The position numbers and the translations under genes were made by a program. From JAEXNA01 sp037189585 (lineage in GTDB: Bacteria; Vulcanimicrobiota; Xenobia; Xenobiales; JADMJV01): a DNA stretch of 64,000 nt. Shown one piece after another: positions 16,614 to 25,871 of the stretch. The notes beneath the pieces were generated by a model that saw only the letters and a program-made list of their open reading frames with translations, ran no database searches and was not told the origin of the DNA. Positions within the stretch are counted from its first letter, which is position 1. Each line of letters begins with the position of its first letter. The stretch is taken from the NCBI GenBank assembly GCA_037189585.1, contig JBBCJA010000004.1:1-64000 (forward strand). Reading direction: 5' to 3'.

Positions 16614-16801
16614 CTAAGGGCCTGCCCAGGAATAAGATGTACAGTTGAGCGTGGCGAGGCGCCCCGCCAGCAAGGAGCGATGAGGGCGAACCTCGGTCCC
16701 GCTAGACGGGATACTACGCGGTAATTAACCGAAGAGCGACGCAGCTGGAGAGGATGACTCGATGCGCTCAATGTACAGATTATTTCTGGGCAGGTCCTAA
16801 G
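16614..16801 (+). repeat. Dispersed palindromic element, copy A
   Basis: About 188 bases bounded by imperfect inverted repeats of about 31 bases (16614-16644 and 16771-16801), sharing CCTGCCCAG and TGTACA. The interior holds ACCTCGGTCCCGCT at 16690-16703, followed by a stem TCCCG/CGGGA and TACGCGGT. The same 14-nt core appears in two other intergenic copies (31744-31968 and 51967-52252). No reading frame is evident inside. It is probably a non-autonomous mobile element or a structured-RNA element, inserted between the rplL terminator and the Nudix gene. Confidence 0.7.
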
Positions 16802-16846
16802 TCGCCCGTGAAGGGAGCGGTCAAAAGGTAAGGAAGAAGGCCTCCC

Positions 16847-17323
16847 ATGGCATCAATGTCTCGGGGACTCCCAAGGATTCGGGTGGCGGTAGCACTGGTT
16901 GAAGATGGCAAGTTACTCCTGGTGGAGCACTGCAAAGAAAAACACCGCTATTGGCTTCTTCCGGGTGGAGGACTGGAATGGGGCGAGAGTCTCAAGGACG
17001 CCGCGCGCCGTGAGCTCTTAGAAGAAACCGGGTTGGAGGCCGAGATAGGGCACCTACTGTTGGTCAGCGAAACCGTGGCTCCCGACACCTCCCGCCACCT
17101 GCTCCACCTGGTTTTTTCCGCGCGACGCTCAAGCCACAGCCCGCACTCCCCCACCTCTCCGGTGGAAGAACGGATCACCGACGTCCGCTGGGTCTCTCTC
17201 GAGGAGGTCGCCGAACTCGTCTTCCACCCACCCATTGGAAAAATGTTGTCGAACCTTGGGGCGGAGGGTCTGAGCTACCGTGATGAAGATCGAATTTTCT
17301 TAGGGAACCTCTGGATCGACTGA
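16847..17323 (+). CDS. Nudix hydrolase
   Basis: A 158-aa protein with the Nudix box: GGGLEWGESL followed by the REL-EE-TG catalytic part (residues about 44-67), intact at all key positions. The family hydrolyses nucleoside diphosphates linked to another moiety. Substrate cannot be predicted. The start may be the ATG at 16847 or the one at 16856. Thioredoxin follows four bases downstream, suggesting cotranscription. Confidence 0.88.
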   Translation: MASMSRGLPRIRVAVALVEDGKLLLVEHCKEKHRYWLLPGGGLEWGESLKDAARRELLEETGLEAEIGHLLLVSETVAPDTSRHLLHLVFSARRSSHSPHSPTSPVEERITDVRWVSLEEVAELVFHPPIGKMLSNLGAEGLSYRDEDRIFLGNLWID

Positions 17324-17327
17324 AAAG

Positions 17328-17651
17328 ATGCGTCTACAAGAGTTGAGCGACAGCGATCTCTCCGAACTTCTCCGGAGTGAATCGATAACTCTGATCCAGT
17401 TCGGCACCGACTGGTGCGCTCCGTGCAAAAGGCAAGAGCGAGTTCTACTCGACGCCGCTTCCCATTGGGAGGGGAAGATCGTCCTGGGGAAAGTCAACGT
17501 GGAAGACTGGCCGGACTGCGCCAGGGCTCACCAGGTCCATCGCAATCCCACGCTTTGTCTTTTTCGCTCCGGAGAACTCCTGGCTCGCCATGAGGGCTTT
17601 CTGGACCCCGCGGAACTCGCGGTTTTTGTGAGCACCCAAGCGGCTAAGTAA
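17328..17651 (+). CDS. Thioredoxin-family protein
   Basis: A 107-aa thioredoxin fold with active site WCAPCK (about residues 29-34, in place of the classical WCGPC) and cis-proline in NPTL near residue 74. It has no signal peptide, so it is cytosolic. It transfers electrons to protein disulfides. It begins four bases after the Nudix gene and overlaps the end of the convergent channel gene by eight bases. Confidence 0.85.
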   Translation: MRLQELSDSDLSELLRSESITLIQFGTDWCAPCKRQERVLLDAASHWEGKIVLGKVNVEDWPDCARAHQVHRNPTLCLFRSGELLARHEGFLDPAELAVFVSTQAAK

Positions 17652-19029
17652 CGGGTTCCGACGAGACGCAGATCAGTTTGTCATCGGCGGCCAGAACGTA
17701 GGAGCGCGGGTTCAGAAGAATCTCTCCATCGGGCCTTTCCACCGCGACGGGGATACCGCCGGTCTTTTCATGGTAAACCGCGAGCGCGCGAGAGAAGCTC
17801 TGGCCTACCAGATCCGGACTCAGCTCGAAGGGCTGCAACGTGTTCCCTGAAGTGGGCTGAAGCAACTCCTGCAAAAGATGAACGTTGGCCGAGTACATGG
17901 CCGCCTGGGCCAGGAGATGACCGGCGATATTGCGCGTCACGATCACCTCGTTGACCCCTCCCATCCGCAGGTGGGATTCGCTCTGCGGATTGGAAAGCTC
18001 GGCGCAAGTATGAACACCAGGACTGAGTTTCTCGATGGTTAGGGCGGCCAACACGGTTCTGGCGTCGGCGTCCTGTCGTGTGCGATTGTGCCCGATCTCG
18101 GAAACGATAATGGCCACACCACAAGTCTTGACGTTACATTTTTGCAGGACATCGACGCGTGTGAAGTCTTCCTTCACCGAGCGCACACGACTGGGATAAG
18201 GGACGTTGAGCGACGGTAGTTCGTCGCGCTCGCTGATCACCACAATCTCACGGTCGCGAAAGTCGGGATGATTCTGAAACTCACAGATCACCGTCTCGAC
18301 CCCCGAATTGAAGCCACAGATCAAGATGTGATTCTCGAGGTCCTCTAACTGTATCTGTTGAAACACCGTACCCTCCCTCATTTTTTCCACCATCACCGCC
18401 GAAACCGTACCGGTCAACAGCGCGAAAAATGTCAGACCGCTAACCTGAACCAGCAATATCACGACCTTGCCGCCGAAGGTCGAGGGAAACTCAGTGATCG
18501 GCTCTCCCGCCACCAGGGTGAACACAGTTTCCCAAAAAGAGAACTCCAAGAGTTCCACGCCCGTGCCGCGAGAGACATGAAAATGGGCTAATCCTAGTGT
18601 TCCAAACAAGATGGCGAAGACCAGCAAGACGACGATGACCATGTACTCGGTCACCCTTCGGCGAAAAAGCCACTCCAGCATCGTCGTCTGGCGAGCCACC
18701 ATGTTGACCGCCCGAAAGAGTCGAAGCATCCTGAGCAGACGCAGGAACCGGAGAGCTCGAAAGAGCGGTAAAACGGCCACAATGTCGATCCAGTAGTCCC
18801 GGAAGAATCGCTTCTTGCGACGATGCGCGGCGTAGCGGATCCCCAGCTCCACGACAAAAAGCGCGGTGATGATGTCGCTGGCGATTACGATGGCGTAATG
18901 GCGCGGGTCTTGCAACGGGAACACCACCTCAAGGGCGAGCAAGACTATAGAGATGATGATCAAAAAGAGTACGGCCAAGTCAAACCTTGGCCGCGCCACC
19001 AATCGCTCCGCCCACGACCGAACAATCAT
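17644..19029 (-). CDS. Voltage-sensor-like ion channel with RCK domain and unusual pore filter
   Basis: A 461-aa protein. S1-S4 fill residues about 17-110, and S4 bears arginines at every third position (R91, 94, 97, 100, 103, 106). S5 is at about 129-150, the pore loop at 163-178 and S6 at 188-213. A TrkA-N/RCK regulatory domain starts at NHILICGFNSG (about 233), and a TrkA-C-like domain occupies the last 75 residues. The selectivity filter reads T171-L-V-A-G-E-P instead of the potassium channel TVGYGD, so ion preference may differ from K+ or be altered. Membrane protein with a cytoplasmic gating ring. Confidence 0.8.
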   Translation of the reverse strand: MIVRSWAERLVARPRFDLAVLFLIIISIVLLALEVVFPLQDPRHYAIVIASDIITALFVVELGIRYAAHRRKKRFFRDYWIDIVAVLPLFRALRFLRLLRMLRLFRAVNMVARQTTMLEWLFRRRVTEYMVIVVLLVFAILFGTLGLAHFHVSRGTGVELLEFSFWETVFTLVAGEPITEFPSTFGGKVVILLVQVSGLTFFALLTGTVSAVMVEKMREGTVFQQIQLEDLENHILICGFNSGVETVICEFQNHPDFRDREIVVISERDELPSLNVPYPSRVRSVKEDFTRVDVLQKCNVKTCGVAIIVSEIGHNRTRQDADARTVLAALTIEKLSPGVHTCAELSNPQSESHLRMGGVNEVIVTRNIAGHLLAQAAMYSANVHLLQELLQPTSGNTLQPFELSPDLVGQSFSRALAVYHEKTGGIPVAVERPDGEILLNPRSYVLAADDKLICVSSEPVT

Positions 19030-19041
19030 CCTATTGATGGC

Positions 19042-20337
19042 CTATCCGGAAAGGGAGAATTCCTCGACCTTGGTCTTACACTGAGGACAGGACTTGGCTT
19101 GCAAGGGAATACGTTCGCCACAACTAGCGCAAGGGCGAGTCGTCTTGTTCAACTCCTGGTCTTGCCGTAACGCGACCATGGCCTCTAGCAAGATGACGGG
19201 GTCGGGGTCTTGCAACCATTCGTCGAGAGCTTTGGCCACGGCCTTGATCACCGGTGGAGCGTCTCCGGACCTGACTCCCGCGGAGAAGGTGCGCGCGGCA
19301 TAGAGCGGTGTTCCATTCCGAAGGAGGTTCATCAACATCTGGGCCTCTGGCCAGTAGGGCGAAGCTCTCAGTTCGTCGAGTTGCAAAGTGTTGGCACGGA
19401 ACTGAGCAAACAGGTCCTCGAGTTGGTCCACCACCGCCCAAAAATCATCCTCGTTATCAGGATAGCTTTCCGCGAGATCAGCAAACTCCCCAATCGCCTG
19501 GTTAGCCTCATCCAAAAGACCATGGGCGACCTCCGGGTCAAGGAGCCAACCGTCCTGCCGACGGTCCCATAGGTCGAGGAAAGCCTGAAGGCTTTCCTCC
19601 CTAAAGAGGGTGATCAGCTGTTCGTCATCGGGACTACTACGCAGCGCCGTGAGCAGCTCCCCCACCATGGGGATCTGCGAACCGACCTGCTCTTGAAATT
19701 TTCGCATAAGGTTGGGGATATGCTCGAGTAGCTCTCCGGCGCTCTTGATCTCGAAGATCGCCTCCTCCAGCGCTTCCAAAGGGATCTCGTCCGGGTGGTC
19801 CGCCAACATGTGGAAGCCCTTTTGAGCGCGTTGAAAGCCCTGAATGGATCCGTCTCGTATGGCCTCGGGTAGGTCCTCGCGGGCCGACTGAAAGATGGAG
19901 TGAAGAACATCGACGGCCAGAGCCGCGTCAACCTCTCGCTTATGCACGGCTTCGGCTGTGGATCGTCCTTGGAGATGGGCGATAGCGGCCTTGAGCAGCC
20001 GATCGATGGGAGCGCTCTGAACAAAGTAGAGACGTTCACGCTCGTTGTAAAAAGAGTCGTGCGCGGCGAAAAAGCCCACGGAAGCCTTGATCAGTTCATC
20101 GAGATCGCCCTGGCCGGAAAAGGCTTTCGCAACCTGGGTGTCCAGCTCGTGCAGCAGGTGAGGGATATCCTCCACCACGCGGCCGTCTTCTTCAGACAAC
20201 GAGACGTCGCTTTCCCGATCATAGTAAGCCTGGAACTCGGTCTTCCAGGCTTCCCAGTCCTCCTGGAACTCCATCAGGTCGCCTTTGTAAGCGACGGCGT
20301 CAATCAGTTGGCAGAGAAATGAGGGCAAGTACTGCAT
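19042..20337 (-). CDS. Hypothetical protein with C-terminal zinc ribbon
   Basis: A 431-aa, acidic, mostly helical soluble protein. The C-terminal about 35 residues hold a zinc ribbon with CASCGERIP and CPQCKTK. The long N-terminal region has repeated helical segments rich in Leu/Glu/Asp, with no family I recognise. No signal peptide or membrane segment is seen. It lies just downstream of the MATE gene on the same strand (17 bases between) and upstream of the channel gene. Function unknown. Confidence 0.65.
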   Translation of the reverse strand: MQYLPSFLCQLIDAVAYKGDLMEFQEDWEAWKTEFQAYYDRESDVSLSEEDGRVVEDIPHLLHELDTQVAKAFSGQGDLDELIKASVGFFAAHDSFYNERERLYFVQSAPIDRLLKAAIAHLQGRSTAEAVHKREVDAALAVDVLHSIFQSAREDLPEAIRDGSIQGFQRAQKGFHMLADHPDEIPLEALEEAIFEIKSAGELLEHIPNLMRKFQEQVGSQIPMVGELLTALRSSPDDEQLITLFREESLQAFLDLWDRRQDGWLLDPEVAHGLLDEANQAIGEFADLAESYPDNEDDFWAVVDQLEDLFAQFRANTLQLDELRASPYWPEAQMLMNLLRNGTPLYAARTFSAGVRSGDAPPVIKAVAKALDEWLQDPDPVILLEAMVALRQDQELNKTTRPCASCGERIPLQAKSCPQCKTKVEEFSLSG

Positions 20338-20354
20338 ACTTTGGCCCCATTTGG

Positions 20355-21746
20355 TTAAACTATGCTGTCATCCTGCTTCGACATCTTGCCGGAAAACGTC
20401 CAGAAACGTAAGAACAAAACCGTGCCAGCGACGGCCAGGCCGCTCAGCAGTCCGAGCCAAACCCCGTGGTGGCGCAGGTCCGTGAAAAGTCCGGCGCCAA
20501 CGGCCACCGTGAAACCGATCACCCAATAAGAGACAAAACAGATCAGCATGGGAATCTTCACGTCCTTCATCCCTCGCAAAGCTCCGCTGGTCGTGACCTG
20601 TAGTCCGTCAAACATTTGAAAAACCGCCGCTATAGCCAGTAACTGAACCGCGAACTGGCGTACCGTGGCTCCTCCTCCCTCGGCCGGCTCCCAGAGCAAG
20701 TTGACCAGGACCTCGGGCACGGTCAAAAAAACAGTCCCGCTGATCATCATGCTGGCCACTCCCACCCCGATGGCGGCAAGACCAGCCGGCCTGACCCGGG
20801 ACCACTGCCCGGCCCCGATCGCCTGGCCCACTCGAGTGGCTCCGGCGAACGATATTCCCAGAGGAATCATGAAGGTGGCGGAAGCGCAGGTGATGACGAT
20901 CTGGTGCGCCGCCGCCTCGTCGGGGCCGAGTCGCCCCATCAAAAGAGCGCAGAGGGCGAACAGTCCTACCTCCATCAGGAGAGAGCCCGCCACGGGGAGT
21001 CCCAGAGCCAAAAACTCTTTCAAAGCCGGAAAGTCGAACCTGAGAAACCCTTTGGGCAGTTCAGACCTGATGGCCGCGTAGAGAGCGAGCGCCATCGCGA
21101 GATTGACGCTGGAAGTCGCCATCCCGGCCCCCATCACTCCGATAGAAGGAGCGCCCCAACGCCCCAGGACCAGGATGTAGTCGAGCAGTCCGTTGAGCGC
21201 GATGGCGCAAAAGGCGATCTGGAAAGCCAGTTTCGGTCTCGAGGTGCTGTCGAGATAGTTCTTGATGGCCAGAAAACTCAAAAATCCCGGCAGTCCGATC
21301 ATGAGAGTGCGAACGAAATCCGTGGCCAGGGCGGTGACCGCCGGGGTGTAGCCCAAAAGACGGTAGAGAGCGTCCACCTGATAAAGACAGAGCTGAGCCA
21401 GAAGCCCGTAGATAATGGCACAGCTGATGCCGACCCCGAGCGTGCGGGTCGCTTCAACCGACTTACCAGCGCCGTGAGCTTGACTGACCAAAGGATTGAC
21501 CGCGGCCACCAAACCGATACCCATGGACAAGAAAATCCCATAGGCCGCATGGCCGACCGCCATCGAAGCCAGGCCGTTACCAGGCAGACGTCCCACGAAG
21601 GCGACGTCGGTAGTCGTCATGGCCAACTGGCTCAACTGCGCTCCCGCCATGGGGATACCCAGGGCCAGCGTCTGACGTATCTCGGAGGTGAAACTTCGCA
21701 AGATTGCCAGGATAGCCGACCCGCGCGCGCATGTCGACGCGGGCAA
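20355..21746 (-). CDS. MATE-family multidrug/cation antiporter
   Basis: About 460 aa with 12 transmembrane helices in two homologous halves. The N-terminal half holds GIPMAGAQLSQLAMTTTDVAFVGRL, typical of NorM-type MATE exporters, and the GNGLASMAVGHAAY part. The family extrudes cationic compounds in exchange for Na+ or H+. The first codon at 21746 is TTG, and a later start at about residue 12-16 is likely because the family normally begins just before the first helix. Confidence 0.88.
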   Translation of the reverse strand: MPASTCARGSAILAILRSFTSEIRQTLALGIPMAGAQLSQLAMTTTDVAFVGRLPGNGLASMAVGHAAYGIFLSMGIGLVAAVNPLVSQAHGAGKSVEATRTLGVGISCAIIYGLLAQLCLYQVDALYRLLGYTPAVTALATDFVRTLMIGLPGFLSFLAIKNYLDSTSRPKLAFQIAFCAIALNGLLDYILVLGRWGAPSIGVMGAGMATSSVNLAMALALYAAIRSELPKGFLRFDFPALKEFLALGLPVAGSLLMEVGLFALCALLMGRLGPDEAAAHQIVITCASATFMIPLGISFAGATRVGQAIGAGQWSRVRPAGLAAIGVGVASMMISGTVFLTVPEVLVNLLWEPAEGGGATVRQFAVQLLAIAAVFQMFDGLQVTTSGALRGMKDVKIPMLICFVSYWVIGFTVAVGAGLFTDLRHHGVWLGLLSGLAVAGTVLFLRFWTFSGKMSKQDDSIV

Positions 21747-21824
21747 GATCAGAAAATTCTAGTTCCTGTCCAAAAAACGGTAGGGGGAGGTGATTTACAA
21801 AATTGAAACATGTGATGCGAACGC

Positions 21825-22901
21825 TTGCTCTACTCTGAGGATGTGCAGATCATAGCGACACAACTGACGTCAGCTCTTCAAGCGGTCGCGCGAGACAAGT
21901 CCAAAGCTCGTCCCGCCAAGCAAGTCGACCCCGCGCTGACACAAGGGTATTCCACCTTGCCCAGTCTCAAGGCACGGACCAAGGAGAATCTCGCTCACGT
22001 ATCCCGTCCTCAACAGCTAGACGACCTTCACTCCCAGGGCTTCACCGGCGAAGGAGTGACCGTGGCCGTGATCGATAGCGGAGTGGCCCGTCACGAGGAT
22101 TTCGGAGATCGCATCAAAGCCTTCAAGGATTTCGCTTCTAAGCGCCGCGCGCCCCATGACCCCCGCGGTCATGGAACGCACGTGGCCGGAATCATTCTTG
22201 GTGACGGCGAGAAAGTTGACGGAATCGCACCCAAGGCTGACCTGGTCAGCTGCCGAGTGGCCAGTCCCGATGAAGCCGTCAAGGCCCTGGACTGGGTGAT
22301 CGCTAACCGCGAGAAGTATTCGATCGATGTGGTCAATCTCTCACTGGGCGCTCCCGCCAATCCCGATCCGGAAAAGGACGAGTTGCGCAAGGCCGCGGAA
22401 CGCGCTGTCGCCGCCGGCCTGGTCGTCGTCGCGTCGGCCGGCAACGAATGCGTGGGCCAGAGCTGCCAAGCCTCGATCACAAGCCCTGGGATCTCCCCTA
22501 GCGTGATCACGGTTGGAGCTCTCGATGACCATGGCACCACCAGTAGGGCTGACGATGACATCTGGAAGCTTTCCAGCCAGGGAGCGAAAGCTTCGGGTAA
22601 GCCGGACCTCGTCGCAGAGGGGGTCAACGTTATCTCGGTTCTGGCTCCTAATTCGGACTACTCTGAAAAGGCTGGAGCGAAGGCCCACTATGTCACCGCC
22701 AGTGGTAGTAGCCAAGCGACTTCGATGGTCTCGGGAGCTGTCGCGCTCTTGCTGCAAGCCAATCCCGAATTGACAAATAAGGAAGTCAAGGAGATTTTAC
22801 TCGGCACGGCCGACCGGCTCCCCGGTGTAGCCAAAGCCTCTCAAGGCGCTGGCCGACTGGACCTCAAGGAAGCCCTCCAAGTCGCTATCTCCAAGATTTA
22901 G
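21825..22901 (+). CDS. Subtilisin-like serine protease (S8) without signal peptide
   Basis: A 358-aa protease with the complete catalytic triad: Asp in AVIDSGVA (about residue 84), His in HGTHVAG (about 115) and Ser in GSSQATSMVSG (about 300), plus oxyanion Asn in ASAGNE. A propeptide-like segment of about 65 residues precedes the domain, but no Sec signal is seen. The start (TTG 21825 versus GTG 21843) is unclear. Predicted to act inside the cell or to be exported by another route. Confidence 0.85.
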   Translation: MLYSEDVQIIATQLTSALQAVARDKSKARPAKQVDPALTQGYSTLPSLKARTKENLAHVSRPQQLDDLHSQGFTGEGVTVAVIDSGVARHEDFGDRIKAFKDFASKRRAPHDPRGHGTHVAGIILGDGEKVDGIAPKADLVSCRVASPDEAVKALDWVIANREKYSIDVVNLSLGAPANPDPEKDELRKAAERAVAAGLVVVASAGNECVGQSCQASITSPGISPSVITVGALDDHGTTSRADDDIWKLSSQGAKASGKPDLVAEGVNVISVLAPNSDYSEKAGAKAHYVTASGSSQATSMVSGAVALLLQANPELTNKEVKEILLGTADRLPGVAKASQGAGRLDLKEALQVAISKI

Positions 22902-24142
22902 GATCTGGCCAGCCCCTCTCCGGCGATGTAGCCGGTGGCCCAGGCGTTCTGAAAGTTGAACCCACCGGTAATGCCATCCACGTCGAGCAGTTCGCCGGCC
23001 AGATAGAGACCTGGAACCCTACGGCTCTCCATGGTGTAAGGATCGATCTCGGAGAGTGGCACTCCGCCGGCCGTGACGAATTCTTCCTTGAAGACGCCTT
23101 TGCCGGCGATCTTTAGCGGCACCGCTTTGAGAAAGCCAGCCAGCCGCTGGCGCTCCGAGGGCACGAGCCCACGCCATGTCTGGCTCGACGGAATCTCCAA
23201 CCTCTCCAAGAGACGCTGCCACAGTCGTTTGGGAATGGAAGAAAAGGGAGTTGCCGTTGTAAGCCTTTGCTCCGGCGAGCGTTGCTCGAGGGCCTGGACA
23301 AGCTTGTCCCGATCCCAGGAAGGAAGAAAATCCACACGCAGCTCCGCGCGATAGCCGGTGGAATGAAGCGCTCGAGCCGAGAAAGCCGACAGTTTGAGTA
23401 TAGCGGGCCCGGAAAGGCCCCAGTGAGTGATCAACATCGGACCCTGAGCGACGAAGAACTCCCCGTCCACGTGCAATTCGAGGCCCACGGGGTCGGCGAC
23501 CACTCCGGCCAGCTCCGTCACGACGGGGTCTTGACAGCAAAAGGTAAAAAGCGAAGGGATGTCCGGCACGAGCTTGTGACCGAGATCCTTCAGCCATCCC
23601 GTGGCCGCGGAGCCTCCCCCTGTGGCCAGCAGCACCTTACCGGCCTCGACGACACGACCGTCTTGGGAACCCAGACGAAAACCTTGCCGGAACGACGTAA
23701 TTCCTACTCCGGTCTCAAGTCTGACTCCCCGCTCCTCCGCGCATGACAGTAAGGCATCGATAATAGTCTGAGAGCTGTCGCTGGTGGGGAAAATGCGACC
23801 GTCCGGCTCGGTCTTGAGCCTCACCCCTCGCCCGGCAAACCAGGCCACGGTATCCTCCGGCATAAAACGAGCCAGAATCGCCTCCAGCCTTGGACCTCCT
23901 CGGGGGTAGCAGGAGAGGAGCCAATCGAGACCGTGACAGGCGTGTGTGACGTTGCATCTCCCTCCTCCCGAGACGGCGACCTTGCGAAGCGGCTTGGCCG
24001 CCTTCTCCAGGACCAGAATCTTGAGGTCCGGTTCGCACTCTTTAGCCCGCAGCGCGGCGAACACTCCAGCCGCTCCAGCGCCGACCACGACCGCGTCATA
24101 GCTTTTGTCCATCTCGCGATCTGGTGCACCTCTTTCAGTCAT
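22898..24142 (-). CDS. BaiN/HI0933-family flavoprotein oxidoreductase
   Basis: A 414-aa FAD protein of the HI0933/YhiN (BaiN-type) family. Dinucleotide-binding motif VVVGAGAAGVFAAL is near residue 18, VAVSGGGRCNVTH (about 56-68) is characteristic, and GLYLAGELLDVDGITGGFNFQNA near the C-terminus forms the second FAD-binding site. Family members are NAD(P)H-dependent oxidoreductases of uncertain substrate. It overlaps the convergent subtilase gene by four bases at the stop codons. Confidence 0.9.
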   Translation of the reverse strand: MTERGAPDREMDKSYDAVVVGAGAAGVFAALRAKECEPDLKILVLEKAAKPLRKVAVSGGGRCNVTHACHGLDWLLSCYPRGGPRLEAILARFMPEDTVAWFAGRGVRLKTEPDGRIFPTSDSSQTIIDALLSCAEERGVRLETGVGITSFRQGFRLGSQDGRVVEAGKVLLATGGGSAATGWLKDLGHKLVPDIPSLFTFCCQDPVVTELAGVVADPVGLELHVDGEFFVAQGPMLITHWGLSGPAILKLSAFSARALHSTGYRAELRVDFLPSWDRDKLVQALEQRSPEQRLTTATPFSSIPKRLWQRLLERLEIPSSQTWRGLVPSERQRLAGFLKAVPLKIAGKGVFKEEFVTAGGVPLSEIDPYTMESRRVPGLYLAGELLDVDGITGGFNFQNAWATGYIAGEGLARS

Positions 24143-24182
24143 CTCACCTGCTGGAGAGCTAAGGACTTGGTCTGAAAGCCGG

Positions 24183-24222
24183 GAAATGAAACAGGGTCCC
24201 TTGAGGAACCCTGTTTCATTTC
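24183..24222 (-). terminator. Strong hairpin terminator of the second subtilase gene
   Basis: A perfect 15-bp inverted repeat (24183-24197 with 24208-24222, GAAATGAAACAGGGT and its complement) with a ten-base loop lies 18 bases past the stop of the subtilase gene (24240, minus strand). The 3' arm on that strand ends in TTTCATTTC rather than a clean T run. Confidence 0.65.
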
Positions 24223-24239
24223 ACTTTGACGCGTGAGGA

Positions 24240-25697
24240 CTAGCCCGCGGGGACGAGGTCCTTTTCCAGTGACTTAGCGGCGTTGACGCGACCGTTGGAG
24301 ACCGAGATTCCTTGGAGAGCCGAGACCGGATCAGAACCCTTGATCAGGCGCTCTTTGATCTCGGCATTGGAAGCCTCAGGGTAAGCGCTGGCGATGAGGC
24401 CGGCGACACCGGAGACGTGAGGGGTAGCCATCGAGGTACCACTCTTATTTCCGTACTTGGCGCCGGGAACGGTGGACCAGATCTGGTGGCCTGGAGCGGC
24501 CACGTCGACCTTGGTCGCTCCCCACTGCGAGAAGCTGGCCTTCTGGTCGTTACGAGTGGTCGCGGCCACGGCGACAATGCTGTCCAGGTCGTAGTTGGAG
24601 GGGAAGTTGTCCCGCTTGTCGTTGTCGTAGTTGGAGTTACCAGCGGCGATGACGTGCAGAGCCGGATTGGAGGCGAATGCGTCGTAGATGGCCTGGCTGA
24701 ACGGCCCACCGCCCCAGGAATTGGAGGTGATGGTAGCGCCCATCTTGGCCGCGTACATCAAACCGCGCACGATGGCATCGGTGCTGGTGCTGCCGGAGTC
24801 GGAGAAGATCTTGACCGCCATCAAACGAGCGTTCTGCATCACACCGGTCACACCCTCACCGTTGTTACCGACGGCGCCGATGGTTCCAGCGCAGTGGGTC
24901 CCGTGGGAGTGGCCGTCCATCGGATTCCCGTTGTCGGCTTGAGCGTTGTAGCCGTAAACGTCGTCGATCACGCCGTTGCCGTCGTTGTCGATACCGTCGC
25001 CAGGAATCTCACCCGTGTTGACCCACATGTTGGCTTTCAAGTCAGGGTGATTGTAGTCGATGCCGGTGTCGATGACGGCGATCAGAGGTCCGTTGGCGCT
25101 CTTGTCTCCGGTGGTAACCTTCCAAGCGTCCAGGGCGCTGATGTCGGCACCGGGGGTTCCGCCGTCCTGGCCGGTGTTGTTGAGGCCCCATAGCTTGGAG
25201 TCGAGGTCGTTGGGACCTTCAGCGACTCCGTTGTCCTGGGTCTCGGGCAAGCGGATGACCTGGTTGCCTTCGGCGTAAGCCACGCGGCCGTCGTTCTTCA
25301 TCGCGGCGATGGCTTCAGCCAACTCGATACCCTGAGGAAGCTGCAGGCGAATCAATTCTCCACCGAAAGTCTTGTGAATGTCGCCGGGCACATCGAAGTG
25401 TTCGACCACAGTGGCGCCGTACTCGCCGGCGAAGTCGCCCATTAGCCCGGCTTCGGTCCCGGGATTCAGCTTCACGATCAACTCGCCGGGGACATACTCG
25501 CCGCCTTCCATACTCTTGGCGACTTCAGCCACGGCTGAAGGAGCTACCGAGGCGATGCGAGCCGGGACCGAGGAAAGCTGCGCGCTTTCGGACGGTAGGC
25601 TCTGAGCTTCCACCTTCGAAGCGGCTTGAGCCGGCGCGGCGGAGTTACGGTTCGTGGGAACTGAGACGTAAGAACGGCTAGGGTTTAAGTTAATCAT
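24240..25697 (-). CDS. Subtilisin-like protease with N-terminal propeptide, no signal peptide
   Basis: A 485-aa protein. A low-complexity Ala/Ser N-terminus is followed by an Inhibitor-I9/fervidolysin-like prodomain (about residues 67-150: GEYVPGELIVKL and VAYAEGNQV). The S8 domain (about 185-470) holds Asp in AVIDTGIDYNHPDL, His in HSHGTHCAGTIG, oxyanion Asn in VIAAGNS and Ser in GTSMATPHVSG. A calcium-type insertion reads DGIDNDGNGVIDD. The prodomain indicates self-processing. No Sec signal precedes it. It is transcribed divergently from the exoprotein gene at 25872 with 174 bases between, so the two may be co-regulated. Confidence 0.9.
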   Translation of the reverse strand: MINLNPSRSYVSVPTNRNSAAPAQAASKVEAQSLPSESAQLSSVPARIASVAPSAVAEVAKSMEGGEYVPGELIVKLNPGTEAGLMGDFAGEYGATVVEHFDVPGDIHKTFGGELIRLQLPQGIELAEAIAAMKNDGRVAYAEGNQVIRLPETQDNGVAEGPNDLDSKLWGLNNTGQDGGTPGADISALDAWKVTTGDKSANGPLIAVIDTGIDYNHPDLKANMWVNTGEIPGDGIDNDGNGVIDDVYGYNAQADNGNPMDGHSHGTHCAGTIGAVGNNGEGVTGVMQNARLMAVKIFSDSGSTSTDAIVRGLMYAAKMGATITSNSWGGGPFSQAIYDAFASNPALHVIAAGNSNYDNDKRDNFPSNYDLDSIVAVAATTRNDQKASFSQWGATKVDVAAPGHQIWSTVPGAKYGNKSGTSMATPHVSGVAGLIASAYPEASNAEIKERLIKGSDPVSALQGISVSNGRVNAAKSLEKDLVPAG

Positions 25698-25871
25698 GCT
25701 ATCTGGAATCCTTTAATAACCTGGAATAAATCTTCTTTAGTGTGGTGGTACCATACCGCACCGCCAGGTGGAGAAATGAGTCCGAAATGTTAACTGACCG
25801 CAAGAGGTGGCCCACTTCACTGAAGGTAGAGTCAACCTCTGATAGAAACGGGAAAGAGCGGAGGGACTCCA

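Noticed and set aside
16614..16801. IS or IscB-type guide RNA (OMEGA) interpretation of the dispersed elements
   Set aside because: No transposase or nuclease gene is adjacent to any copy, and the outer arms differ between copies, so only a non-autonomous or RNA-element reading is kept.
21299..21550. Small frames opposite the MATE gene
   Set aside because: Shadow of membrane-helix codons; MATE motifs are on the other strand.
24183..24222. The perfect hairpin as an attachment site or mobile element end
   Set aside because: It lies just past a stop codon and fits a terminator; no matching copy was seen elsewhere in the window.
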